64,000 bases of DNA from Delphinus delphis (lineage: Eukaryota > Chordata > Mammalia > Artiodactyla > Delphinidae). The stretch covers positions 36,330,417 through 36,394,416 of the forward strand of contig NC_082691.1 of NCBI RefSeq assembly GCF_949987515.2, read 5' to 3'. The translations under genes were made by a program, and so were the position numbers. Below, piece after piece: positions 11,753 to 24,105 of this stretch; positions within the stretch are counted from its first letter, which is position 1, and the number at the start of each line of letters is the position of its first letter. The notes below the pieces were generated by a model. The model saw only the letters and a list, made by a program, of their open reading frames with translations. It was not told the origin of the DNA and did no database searches.

Positions 11753-13274
11753 CATATATTAGGGTTAAATTAGGAATGGTATAGAAAGGAAATGGCATTA
11801 TTTCTCTCCCAGCACTAACCTTTCTTTAGTTTTTATCTGATATACTCCAAAGCTTTTCAGATCACTTTCAGCTATAGGAACACTCTCATCTTTAGATATT
11901 AAAACGTCCAGTTCAGTCTAAACTCTTTAATGTTAAACTCTTTAATGTCACATCTAATTGAGAGTGTCTCCCCACTGACCTGCTGACCCACAGAATCAGG
12001 GACCAGCAGTGGGTGAAAATCTATGTGTGCTGGGGGAGGAGGCCATACGGTTTATATTTTTTCCTTTCTTGCTCTACTATTTTCATGCTGTGCTTATGGA
12101 TCTTCCAGCTGTGGAGAGTGGGAAGAATAAAAAGGATGAAGACTTTGGATTAGCAGTGCAATTTGGAGATCTCTATGGATTCTTCAAACGCCCTCTGTCA
12201 TGGCAGATCCAATGCTGTCCCTCTTCCAATGGGAGCACTCACAAGTTCTTCAGGGACACTGTCAGTGACCTCCAGTCTGCAAAGTTCACTAATGTGGGCA
12301 ATACACTCATCGGTTGACCTTACAAGCCGTCATCAGCTTTTTCAAACATCTCCAGTCATATTCTCCTGAGGGCCTTTTGTCTTGAAAGGTAGACCTCTTT
12401 GGTGAGATACTTCCGAGATGATCAGATCTGGCTTCCATCCAAAGTGTCCACTGGTCCACAAGGAAAAAAAGTCCTTAAAGTCCTTGCCCTACCAACAGTG
12501 TGAGTTTCACTACAGCTGCTCAGCCCCCTCTCTTCAACCTACCCACATGAAAGTTTCAGCCAGCTCTCTACTTTGCCCTCTCTAGGTGACAAGCTTGGAC
12601 ATTCTTCTATCTTTATACAACTCCCAAACTCCTGATACATATATCAGTCCCCCTAGTGAACTCTTTCATGCCCCACCCTGGTAGTAGTCTAGAATGATCC
12701 TACAAATTTCTGTAACTCACCATGTATCAAGCTAAGGACTGAAAAGCCACTCCTCCCATTTTCAGACATAAGCAATTTCCTTGGACTCCTTCACCATTTG
12801 GCTTATGTTGGGGAAAGCAAAGAAAGGAACAGAGCCAAATAGCCAAAATACTTAAATTCCTTTTAAAGAATCTTCCATCAATCACATCTCTCTTATCTAG
12901 TCTTCTGGTATATAAACTGGATTAGGTAAGATAACTGCAGGCCTATTTGACTATCTTTTAATGAATCCGTTGAAGAGGTGTCTATCATACATAATTAACA
13001 TCGATTGTCCTCAGCTTGGGACCTTCGTCAAAATTGGGGTCAACACAAATATTCCATTTCATACCTTATTTGATGTACAACTTTAGGTTAGAAAATAGTA
13101 TAAAATTTTAAGGAAGGCCAAATTCATGGCAAAATGTATTTGAAATGGCAATTCAGTTTCTTTATCTATAATCAGAAGTTTAAAAATGTAATCGCTATCC
13201 TTATTCTCAAAGCTAGAAATACACTCTTAGTTTTTAATGGTACCTATATATGCATATATATGTATGCTAAATAA

Positions 13275-13312
13275 TTGTGTGTGTGTGGGGGGGGGGTGTG
13301 CATGTGTGCACA
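13275..13312. repeat. (GT)n with G10 run
   Basis: GT repeat followed by a run of ten G and a short GT/CA stretch. Confidence 0.85.
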
Positions 13313-13756
13313 CGCAACCCATTATCTGGCTCTTGACTATCTCTCTAACATCATCTCTTGCTAGCCCCTCTGCAGATAACTCCAGACACACAGGCCTCCT
13401 TGCAGTTCCTTAAACATGTCAAGACTTATTTAGTCCACTCTACAAGAGAGATTCTGTATTTGCTTTGTCTGGATTACTCTTTCCCACTTCTCTATATGAT
13501 TCTTCCCTTACTTCATTTACCTCAAATCTCTCCTTAACAATCTTTAAGGCCTTCTTGACAACAAAAACTAACAGAGGTAGCCCTCTCCCTCAGTCTCGCT
13601 CTAATTCTTTTTCATGCTTTGTTCTTTCTCCATAGTACTAATTTTCACCTGAAAATATGCTCTACATATATTTGTTTTATAAATGAATAATGACTGAAAA
13701 TCAGCAAGGTTACTTTTAGTCTGATGCAGGTGACTTATCACAGTGTATCCTTACAG

Positions 13757-13821
13757 GGATAATATAAGGATTTATATGTATAAATGTAAGGATAATGTAA
13801 GGATTTATATGTAATGTATCC
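13757..13821. repeat. 33-bp tandem duplication
   Basis: Two copies of a block containing 'taaggatttatatgta', one starting at 13757 and one at 13790, differing at a few bases. Confidence 0.75.
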
Positions 13822-13894
13822 AAAAGTTACATTAAACTTTAGTTTTGTTAATATATATTTTAAACAATTTTGAATCAGTAAAATCCACTATTTT

Positions 13895-15117
13895 ACTGGG
13901 AGAGGGGAGGGGTTCCCACACATCGAGGGAACCTGTGGAGGTTTGCAGGATCAGGGGGCAGTGCACCTAGTACTTCCCCAGACCAGTCGCCCCAGGAAGC
14001 CTGCTGGGCTCCCAGGCCTGGTCCTCCAATCTCCAGGGCCCCTTCTGGCCTCATGGGTCCTAGGGGCGTGGGAGGGAGGAGGGAGGAAAAGGAGGAGAGG
14101 CAGACGGTTGCGGGGGATCCTCCAGGACCGGAAGATTAGGAGAGGCGTGGCGGGCGTTTCCCCTACCCACTCGGCCCCGGGAAGCTTGCTGGGCTCCCGG
14201 GCCGGAACCCCAGCCCTCCAAGGCCCCCTCTGGGCCACAGTGATCCTAGGGGCATAAGAGGGAGGCGGGGGGAGAAGAGGAAAGGCAGACGGTGTGGTCG
14301 GGGGGACCCTCCAGAACCGCGGGATCAGGGGAAGTGCGCTGGGCATTTCCCCTGCCTACTCGGCCTTGGGAAGCCTGTGGGGCTTGAGGGTCTGGTCCCC
14401 TGCCTTCCGGGGCCCCCTTCAGCCACACGGGTCCTAGGGGCATAGGAGGGAGGGTGGGGAAGAAGAAGAGAGGCCAATGGGGAGGGACCCTCCCAGATCA
14501 GAAGATGGGGGTGGGGAAATGTGCCTAGCATTTCCCCTGACCACTTTGGCTGAGGGAGCCAGCTAGGATCCACTACCTGGTCCTCCACCCTCCAAGGCCA
14601 GAGGCACTCCTGGGCCCCTCCTGCTGTGTTGAGCCTAAGCCCCATGCCCCGCCCCCCCCCCCCCCCCCCCCCCGGCCCAGGGATTTTTCCAGCCCTGTGG
14701 GTCCTAAACATAGGCCCTGCCCACAGCCAAAACCCAGTCCCTGACTAAACCCCACCCCCTACAGCCAAGGCCTTTTCTAGCTTTTCTTTTAATTTTTTCT
14801 TTTCTCGTTTATGTTATTGTGGGTCTGTTTTACCTTCTGGTTGTTGTTTCATCTATATTTTAATTTTTTCTACCATATCTGTTAGTTTTCTAATCTTATT
14901 TTATTTTTTACTCTCTGTTATTTTTCTGCTCCTTTTTTTTTCCTGCCACCCTGCGCAGCTTGCGGGACCTTGGTTCACAAGCCGGGGGTCCAACCTGATC
15001 TTCTGCAGTAGGAGGTCCGAGTCGCAACTACTGGACTAACAGAGAACCTCAGACCCCAGGGAATATGCGTCAGAGTGAGGTCTCCCGGAGGTCCTCATCT
15101 TAGCAGCAAGACCCAGC
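13895..15117 (+). mobile_element. L1 5' UTR with about four 187-bp GC-rich monomers
   Basis: A GC-rich island in AT-rich DNA. The anchor 'ggaagcctgctggg' and variants recur at 13995, 14180, 14369 and 14554; 'gtcctagggg' recurs at 14057, 14243 and 14431. The period is therefore 185-189 bp. It is followed by a C22 run, a T-rich stretch (14773-14942) and a segment (14955-15115) resembling the distal 5' UTR of artiodactyl L1 ('gaggtcctcatct'). This part runs straight into L1 ORF2 at about 15115. Tandem-monomer promoters are known for mouse L1; the L1 assignment here rests on the tail segment and the junction. ORFs in this block are GC-driven, not genes. Confidence 0.7.
14652..14673. repeat. C22 homopolymer
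   Basis: Twenty-two uninterrupted C residues inside the L1 5' UTR. The length may be uncertain in the assembly. Confidence 0.9.
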
Positions 15118-18100
15118 AAAAGCACTTCGAAGAGGGAAGTTTATAGCAATTGAAGCTTGCCTCAAGAAACAAGGAAAGTCTCAAGTAAACAATCTAACCT
15201 TACATGTAAAAAAACTAGAGAAAGAAGAACAAAGAAAACCTAAACTCAGTAGAAAGAAAGAAATCATAAAGATCAGAGCAGAAATAAATGAAATAGAAAT
15301 GAAGAAAATAGCAAAGATCAATAAAACTAAAAGCTGGTTCTTTGAGAAGATACACAAAATTGATAAAACTTTAGCCAGACTCATCCAAAAAAAAAAAAAG
15401 GCGGGGGGAGAGGATGCAAATCAATAAAATTAGAAATGAAAAAGGAGAAATCACAAGTGACACTGCAGAAATACAAAGGATTAAAAGGGACTACTACAAA
15501 CAAGTATATGCCAATAAAATAGACAACCATGAAGAAATAAACAAATTCTTGGTAAGGTACAATTTTCCAAGACTGAACGAGGAAGAATTAGAAAATAAAG
15601 CAAACTTATCATAAGTCATGAAACTGAAACTGTAATTAAAAATCTTCTAACAAAAGAAGTCCTGGGCCAGATGGCATCACAGGCGAATTCTATCAAACAT
15701 TTAGAGAAGAGCTAACTAACACCTATCCTTCTCAAACTCTTCCAAAAAACTGCAGAGGGAGGAACACTCCCAAATTTGTTCTACGAGGCCACCATCACCC
15801 TGATACCAAAATCTGACAAAGATATCACAAGAAAAGAAAATTATAGACCAATATCACTGATGAACATAGATGCATAAATCCTGAACACATTACTAGCAAA
15901 CAGAATCCAACAACATATTAAAAGGATCATACATCATGATCAACTAGGATTTATCCTACGAATGCAAGGATTCCTCAGTATACGCAAATCAATCAACGTG
16001 ATAAATAACACTAACAAACTGAAGAATGAAAACCATATCATCTTAATAGATGCAGAGAAAGCTTTTGACAAAATTCAATACCCATTTATGATAAAAACTC
16101 TCCAGAAAATGGGCACAGAGGGAACCTAGCTCAACATAATAAAGGCCATATATGACAAACCCACAGCAAATATCATTCTCAATGGTGAAAAACTGAAAGC
16201 ATTTCCTCGAAGATCAGGAACAAGACAAAGATGTCCACTCTTGCTACTCTTATTCAACATAGTTTGGAAGTCCTAGCCACAACAGTCAGAGAAGAAAAAA
16301 GAAATAAAAGGAATCCAAATTGGAAAAGAAGAAGTAAAACTGTCACTGTTTGCAGATGTATACATTAAAAATCCTGAATATGCCCCCCCAAAACTACTAG
16401 AGCTCATCAATGAATTTGGTAAAGTTGCAAGATACCAAATGAATGCACAGAAATCTCTTGCATTTCTATAAACTAACAACAAAAATCAGAAGGAGAAATT
16501 AAGGAAACAATCCCATTTACCATCGCAACAAAAAGAATAAAATACCTAGGAATAAACCTGCCTGAGGAGGCAAATGACTTGTACTCATAAAACTACAAAA
16601 CTGATGAAAGAAATCAAAGATGACATAAGCAGATGGAAAAATATAACATGTTATTGGATTGGAAGAATCAATATTGTGAAAATAACTATACTACCCAAAG
16701 CAATCTACAGATTCAACGCAATCCCTATCTAACTACCAATGGCATTCTTCACGAAATTAGAACACAAAATTTTACAATTTGTATGGAAACACAAAAGACC
16801 CCGAATAGCCAAAGCAGTCTTGAGAAAGAAAAACGGAGCTGGAGTAATCAGGCTCCCAGACTTCAGACTATACTATAAAGCTACAGTAATCAAGACAGTA
16901 TGGTACTGGCACAAAAACAGAAATATAGATCAATGGTACAGCATACAAAGCCCAGAGATAAACCCACACACATATGATCATGTAATTTATGACAAAGGAG
17001 GCAAGAACTTACAATGGAGAAAAGACAGCCTTTTCAATAAATGGTGCTGGGAAAACTGGACAGCTACATGTAAAAGAATGAAATTAGAACACTCCCTAAC
17101 ACCATACATAAAAATAAACTCAATAGATAAAAGACCTAAATGTAAGACCAGACACCATAAAACTCTTAAGAGGTAAACACAGGAAAAACACTCTTTGACA
17201 TAAATCACAGCAAGTTCTTTTTTGACCCACCTCCAACAGTAATGAAAATAAAAACAGAAATAAACAAAGGGGACTTAATTAAACTTAAAACCTTTTGCAC
17301 AGCAAAGGAAACCATAAACAAGACGAAAAGACAACGCTCAAAAGGAGAGAAAATATTTGCAAATGAAGCAATGGAGAAAGAATTAATCTCCAAAATATAC
17401 AAACAGCTCATGGAGCTCAATATCAAAAAAACAAACAACCCAATTAAAAAATGGGCAGAAGGGCTTCCCTGGTGGCGCAGTGGTTGAGAGTCCGCCTGCT
17501 GATGCAGGGGACACGGGTTCGTGCCCTGGCCCAGGAAAATCCCACATGCCGCAGAGCGGCTAGGCTCGTGAGCCATGGCCGCTGAGCCTGCGTGTCCGGA
17601 GCCTGTGCTCCACAACGGGAGAGGCCACAACAGTGAGAGGCCTGCATACTGCAAAAAAAAAAAAAAGGCAGAAGACCTAAACAGACATTTCACCAAAGAA
17701 GACATACAGATGGCCAAGAGGCACATAGAAAGATGCTCAATAGTACTAATTATTAAAAAAATGCAAATCAAAACTACAATGATGTATCACCTCACACCAG
17801 TCAGAATGGCCTTCATCAAAAAAGCTACAAACAATAAATGCTGGAGAGGGTGTGGAGAAAAGAGAATCCTTTTGCACTGTTGGTTGGAATGTAAATTGAT
17901 AGTCACTATGGAGAACAGTATGGAGGTGTCTTAAAAATCTAAAAATAGAAATACCATATGACCCAGCAATCCCATTACTGGGCATGCACCCTGAGAAAAC
18001 CATAATTCAAAAGGACATATGTACCCAAATGTTCACTGCAGCACTATTTACAACAGCCAGGACATGGAAACAATTTAAATGTCCAATGACAAATGAATGG

Positions 18101-18612
18101 ATAATGAAGATGTGGTACATATATACAATGGAATATTACTAAGCCATGAAAAGGAACGAAATTGGGTCATTTGTAGAGATGTGGATGGACCTAGAGTCTG
18201 TCACACAGAGTGAAGTAAGCCAGAGAGAGAAAACCAAATATCATATATTAATGCATATATGTGGAATCTACAAAAATGGTCAGATGAACCTATTTGCAGG
18301 GCAGGAATAGACGCACAGATGTAGAGAATGGACATATGGACTCCGAGGGGAAAGGGAGGGTGGGACGAATTGGGAGATTAGGTTTGACATAAATACACTA
18401 CCATGTGTAAACTAGATAGCTAGTGGGAACCTGCTGTATAGCACAGGGAGCTCAGCTCGGTGCTCTGTGATGACTTAGATGGGTGGGATGCGGGGGGAGG
18501 GAGGTCCAAGAGGGAGGGGATATGGTTATACATATAGCTGATTCACTTCACTGTACTGCAGAAACTAACACAACATTGTAAAGCAATCATATTCCAATTT
18601 ACAAAAATAAAT
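15118..18612 (+). mobile_element. L1 ORF2 (RT onward) and 3' UTR, internally deleted copy
   Basis: Starts at 'gagggaagtttatagcaat', in the ORF2 region after the endonuclease domain; ORF1 and the endonuclease are missing. RT and C-terminal sequence follow with many stops and frameshifts. At 16351-16360 a 9-bp loss removes the second Asp of the FADD catalytic motif. The longest open part (16739-17176) is the ORF2 segment with [18 protein letters not shown]. The 3' UTR ends near 18612 in an A-rich tail. A CHR-2 SINE interrupts it at 17461-17666. Confidence 0.92.
17461..17666 (+). mobile_element. CHR-2-type SINE inserted in L1 ORF2
   Basis: Full CHR-2 with A-box-like and B-box-like blocks and a poly(A) tail. 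TSD ggcagaa (17454-17460 and 17667-17673) lies within conserved L1 sequence, so the empty site is clear. Confidence 0.96.
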
Positions 18613-18613
18613 A

Positions 18614-19345
18614 AAGTTATCATAAAATATTGGCTATAATACCTATGCTGCATATTATATCCTTATACTTTTATACCTAGAAGTTTGTACCTCTTAACCT
18701 CCTTCCGTTGTTTGGCTCCTGTCCCCACTGGTAAACACTAGTTTATTTTCTGTATCTGTGAGTCTGTTTCTGTTTTGTTATATTTTCTTGTTTGATTTTT
18801 TTTAGATTCCCCAAACAAGTGAAAACATATAGTATTTGCCTTTCTCTAACTTACTTCACTAAGCACGATACCATCCAGCCCCATCCACATTGGTGCAAAT
18901 GGCAAAATTTCATTCATTTTTACGGCTGAGTAATATCCCATTGTGTATATATACCACATTTTCTTTATCCATTCACCTGCTGATGGACACTTAGGTTATT
19001 TCCATATCTTGGCTATTATAAATAATGCTGCTATGAACATAGGGTTCAATGTATCTTTTTGATCTAGTGTTTTTGCTTTTTTGGATATATACCCAGGAGT
19101 AGAACTGCTGGATCCTATGGTAGTTCTATTTTTAATTTTCTGAGGAACCTCCATACTGTTTTCCATAGTGGCTGCACCAATTTACATTCCCACCAACAGT
19201 GTACGTGGGTTCCCTCTTCTCCACATCCTCACCAACATTCATTATTTGTTGCCATTCTGACAGGTTTGAGGTGACATCTCATTGTGGTTTTAATTTGCAT
19301 TTTCCTTATGATTTGTGACATTGAGCATACTTTCATGTAAGATTT
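18614..19345 (-). mobile_element. L1MA-like 3' part, antisense
   Basis: Reverse complement of L1 3' UTR and ORF2 C-terminus. Landmarks on the plus strand are 'tggctgcaccaatttacatt' (about 19168-19187) and 'ggctgagtaatatcccattg' (about 18924-18943). It abuts the plus-strand L1 tail directly. Confidence 0.88.
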
Positions 19346-19445
19346 GTAAACACTTAAAAATGTGAAAATGCCAAATACAGACAGAAGTGGAGAGCCCTGG
19401 AAATTCTTATGCGCTGCTGGTGGGGTTTGAAATTGGCACAATGAC
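19346..19445 (+). mobile_element. Possible HAL1/L1M5 fragment
   Basis: A short stretch around 'gctgctggtggggtttgaaa' (about 19413-19432) resembles the conserved old-L1 block near the ORF2 end. Too short for certainty. Confidence 0.4.
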
Positions 19446-20878
19446 TTAAGTATTTGTTCTCTATATGTCACCTTTTTTTGTTCCTCAACTCCTCCATTAC
19501 ACTGTCTCCTTTTAAGTTAAATAGGTATTCTCTAGTGTAGCATTTTAATTTCCTGGTCATTTCTTTTAATATATTTTTGAGTTATTTTCTTGCCTGTTGT
19601 CCAGTGGATTATACTTAGCATCTTAACTTTTAACAATCTAGTTCAGACATGAGCCACATTTTAACAGTATCCAAAAACTTTGTTTTGCTATTATATAGCT
19701 CCATTCCCAATCCCCTACTTCATGCTTCTACTGTTATACAAACTACATCTTTATACACTGACTTATGGTTATTGTTTTATGCAGTTGTCTTTTAAATCTG
19801 AGAGAAGAATAAGAGTTACAAACAAAAAATACAATTATACTATCAATTATATTTATTTATGTAGTTACTTTTACTGATGCTCATTATTTCTTCATGTGAA
19901 TTCATGAGCTTCTTTGCATCTCTCATAATTTTATGTAGCAAACTGGGCATTTTAAGCAATATAATATGACAATTCTGGAAATCAGATTTTTACCACTCCC
20001 TAGGGTTTGTCATTGTTGCTCTGTTTGTTTGTTGATTCTTCTGAACTAATTCTATAAAGACTGTATTCTATGTTGAGTGTGGGACTGAAGTCTTTGTTTG
20101 CTTAACTCAGTGGTTGGTCAGTTAATAATCAGAGATTTCCTTAAATGCCTGGAACCAACAGTCCCCAGCCTTTTATAAGGGGCCCTGCCCATGTGTGTTG
20201 GACACACTTTCAATACTGGGTCTGCAATCTGACAGCTCTTCCTTGGCCTTTACTTCTAGTTTGAGCAGAGCCTCAAAGTCAGCTTGAGATGAGACTTTAG
20301 GGCCTTTCAGTCTTCCCTGAGTGTGGTGTGAACACAGCCCTGAGTATGCACACAGCCCTATCAGACACATGACCTTCTAGATTCTTAGGAGTCTGATAGG
20401 GCTTGCCATAGCGCTTATGCACATCTCATTCCCCAGTTTTTTCTGGAAGCTTTTGGTTAGTTTGTTGTTTTCTCTACTGTTGTCCACCACTTCAGGCAGC
20501 CATAAGTTAATCAATTGCCTTAATTTTTTTCAACAAGTGCTTCTGAGGAAAGGCTTTTCACTCTAAGTCCAGACAAATAAAGACAACTTTGTAACTGGGG
20601 ACTTGTACTGAAGGACCAGACAGGCCAAATAATGAAAATTTTCTGGGAATGAGGCTTTGAAGAAGCTTCAGCCCCATTCTGCCCTGTCTGGAGACTGCTA
20701 AATTATTGGTTTTCATTTGGAATAAGACTACTGGGGAGCTGGAAAGGGTTAAATGAGAAAGGGTGAATTAAAACACCACAAAGTTCACTGTTTTCATGAA
20801 GATTTAGCCAGTTTTCTTTTGAATACATGCTTCCTGAGATGTTACAAGCTTTTGGTTAAGTTCCTGGGCTTTTAAAAT
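19446..20878. other. Unique intron sequence
   Basis: No exon, RNA gene or repeat family recognised. The ORF at 20173-20370 has no known domain. Confidence 0.5.
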
Positions 20879-20888
20879 AATTAATTCT

Positions 20889-21806
20889 AATTCTGCGAAA
20901 AGTGCCATTGGTAATTTGATAGGGATTGCACTGAATCTGTAGTTTGCTTTGGGTAGTAGAGCCATTTTCACAATGTTGATTCTTCCTATCCAAGAACATG
21001 GCAAATCTCTCCATCTGTTTGTGTTGTCTTTGATTTCTTTCACCAGTATCTTTAGTTTTCTGAGTACAGGTCATTTTCCTCTCTAGGTAGGTTTATTCCT
21101 AGGTAGTTTATTCTTTTTGTTGCGATGGTAAATGGAACTCTTTCCTTAATTTCTCCTTCTGATTTTTCATTGTTAGTGTATAGGAATGCAAGAGATTGTA
21201 TCCCACAACTTTACCAAATTCACTGATGAGCTCTACTAGTTTTGTGGCATCTTTACGATTTTCTATGTACAATATCATGCCATCTGCCAACAGTGACAGT
21301 TTTACTTCTTCTTTTCCAATTTGGATTCCTTTTCTTTTTCTTCTCTGCCATGACTAGGACTTCCAAAACTATGCTGAATAACAGTGGCGAGAGTGGACAT
21401 CCTTGTCTTGTTCCTGCTCTTAGAGGAAATGCTTTCAGTTTTTCACCGTTGAGAATGATGCTTGCTACAGGTTTCTCACATATGGCCTTTATTATGTTGA
21501 GGTAGTTTCCCTCTATGCCCACTTTCTGGAGAGTTTTTGTCATAAATGGGTGTTGAATTTTGTCAACAGCTTTTTCTGGATCTATTGAGATGATCATATG
21601 GTTTTGATTCTTCAATTTGTTAGTGTGGTGTGTCACGCCAATTGATTTGCGTATATTGAAGAATATTTGTATCCCTGGGATAAATCCCACTTGATAATGA
21701 TGTATGATCCTTTTAATATGTTGTTGGATTCTGTTTGCTAGTATTTTGTTGAGGATTTCTGTGTCTATGTTCATCAGTGATATCGTCTGTAATTTTCTTT
21801 TTTTTC
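20889..21806 (-). mobile_element. Inverted 5' segment of a twin-primed L1 (ORF2 RT region)
   Basis: Minus-strand ORF2 RT sequence; the frame at 21253-21900 includes [20 protein letters not shown]. The catalytic FADD is altered to ADG in this copy (about 21282-21293). It meets the plus-strand segment head to head at about 21806. A TSD copy, aattaattct (20879-20888), lies at its left edge. Confidence 0.88.
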
Positions 21807-23457
21807 CTATCAAATTACCAATGGCATTTTTCACAGAATTAGAACAAAAAAATTTTACAATTTGTATGGAAACACAAAAGACTGCGAATAGCCAAAGCAA
21901 TCTTAAGAAAGAAAAACGGAGCTGGAGGAATCAGGCTCCCTGACTTCAGGCTATACTGCAAAGCTACAGTCATCAAGACACTATGGTTGATAGCACAAAA
22001 GAAGAAATATAGATCAATGGAACAGGATAGAAAGCCCAGAGATAAATCCACGCACCTATGGTAACCTAATCTATGACAAAGGCGGCAAGAATATAGAATG
22101 GAGAAAAGACAATCTCTTCAATAAGTAGTGCTGGGAAAACTGGAGAGCTACATGTAAAAGAATGAAATTAGAACATTCCCTAACACCATACACAAAAATA
22201 AACTCAAAATGGATTACAGACCTAAATGTAAGGCCACACGCTATAAAGCTCCTAGAGGAAAACATAGGCAGAACACCCTTTGACATAAATCACAGCAAGA
22301 TTTTTTTGACCCACCGCCCAGAGTAATGAAAATAAAAACAAAAATAAATGGGACCTAATGAAACTTAAAAGCTTTTGCACAGCAAAGGGAACCATAAACA
22401 AGAGGAAAAGATAATCCTCAGAATGGGAGAAAATATTTGCAAATGAAGCAACTGACAAGGGATTAATCTCCAAAATATACAAACAGTTCATGCAGCTCAG
22501 TATAAAAAAAACAAACAACCTAATTAAAAAATGGGCAAAAGACCTAAATAGACATTTCTCCAAAGAAGACATACAGATGGCCAACAAACACATGAAAAGA
22601 TGCTCAACATCACTAATTATTAGAGAAATACAAATCAAAATTACAACGAGATATCACCTCACACCAGTCAGAATGGCCATCCCCCCAAAATCTACAAACA
22701 ATAAATGCTGGAGAGGGTATGGAGAAAAGGGAACCCTCTTACACTGTTGGTAGGAATGTAAATTGGTACAGTCACTATGGAGGACAGTGTGGAGGTTCCT
22801 TAAAAAACTAAAAATAGAACTACCATATGACCCAACAATCCCACTCCTGGGCATATACCTGGAGAATAATTCAAAAGATACATGCACCCCAATGTTCACT
22901 GCAGCAATATTTACAATAGCCAGGACATGGAAACAACCTAAATATCCATCAACAGAGGAATGGATAAAGAAGATGTGGTACATATATACAATGGAATATT
23001 ACTCAGCCATAAAAAGGAACGAAATCGGGTCATGTGTAGGGACGTGGATGGACCTAGAGACTGTCATACAGAGTGAATTAAGTCAGAAAAACAAATACCA
23101 TATATTAATGCATATATGTGGAATCTAGAAAAATGGTATAGATGAACTTATCTGCAAAGCAGAAATAGAGACACAGACATAGAGAACAAACATATGGATA
23201 CCAAGGGGGGGAAGGGAGGTGGGAGGGATTGGGAGATTGGGATTGACATATATACACTACTATGTATCAAACAGATAACTAATGAGAACAGACCGTATAG
23301 CACAGGGAACTCTACTCATTGTTCTGTGGTGACCTAAATGGGAAGGAAATCCAAGGAAGAGGGGATACACGTATATGTGTGGCCAATTCGCTTTGCTGTA
23401 CAGTAGAAACTAACACAACATTGTAAAGCAACTATACTCCAACAAAAGATTTTTAAA
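21807..23457 (+). mobile_element. Direct 3' segment of the twin-primed L1
   Basis: Starts at the ORF2 point 'cctatcaaattaccaatggc', nearly where the inverted part ends, and runs through the ORF2 C-terminus and 3' UTR to 'ctatactccaacaaaag' and a short A-rich tail. The second TSD copy, aattaattct, is at 23458-23467. About 40 bp of ORF2 is present in both segments. Confidence 0.9.
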
Positions 23458-23559
23458 AATTAATTCTGATAAATTTTGCCAGTTTCATCACTGATTTCAT
23501 GGAGTGAAGAATTTTCAGAGGTTTAAACTGTTATTTTTGCTGATGTCATTGTGGCACAA

Positions 23560-24105
23560 TGACTTCGGAATTCTACCTTGCATTACTCTCTGAAATTTAT
23601 TATATTTCTATCCTAGGAGCTTACCATTTTACTCTTAGTTATGTCATAGTTCAAGAGTGTTCACAGCAGCACTGATCAAAAGAGCAAAAACCTGTAAACA
23701 ACTATACTGTCCAACAGAAGAATGAATAAACAAATTATGATGTACAAGGAAAATGAATAAATCACAGCTATGTAAATAGGATAAATCCTCATAACATGAT
23801 TTTAAGTTGGGGGAGAGAAATCTGAGGAATAAAACATTCAATAAGATTCCATTTTTTATAAAGATCTACAACATATGGTTAACACTATTAAAGGGAAAGG
23901 AATAATTTAAAAAATACAACAGATTAATAATTACTCCTGGGTCAAAAGATAGGAATGAGATAAGTACTGAAAGAACTTTAATAGTGTTAGCACAGTACTA
24001 TTTCTTTAGTTGGATGAAGGGCTCACATCCAACCATATTATTATGATTTGTAAGTTATTAATGTAACTCATTTTTTATATGTATTGTTTTACAGTAATAA
24101 AAAGG
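23560..24105 (+). mobile_element. HAL1/L1M5-like 3' relic
   Basis: Weak but extended match to the old L1 3' end: 'gtgttcacagcagcactgat' (about 23658-23677), then a 'gaatgaataaacaaattatg' block and an A-rich end near 24105. Old and heavily diverged. Confidence 0.55.

Larger units (their letters stand above)
11753..13894. other. Unique intron sequence with two small repeats
   Basis: No exon or repeat family recognised. The ORFs at 12009-12317 and 12163-12369 lack any domain I know. It includes a GT/G-run microsatellite (13275-13312) and a short tandem duplication (13757-13821). Confidence 0.5.

Noticed and set aside
12009..12369. Two overlapping ORFs (102 and 68 aa) in unique sequence
   Set aside because: No domain, no splice-site pattern and no HDAC9 similarity; overlapping frames suggest chance.
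13995..14640. Regular repeats as a CRISPR array
   Set aside because: The whole 187-bp unit is similar, with no conserved short repeat plus variable spacer, and the DNA is mammalian.
13943..14755. GC-rich ORFs of 60-131 aa on both strands
   Set aside because: They follow the 187-bp monomer repeat of the L1 5' UTR; repeated peptide blocks are a by-product.
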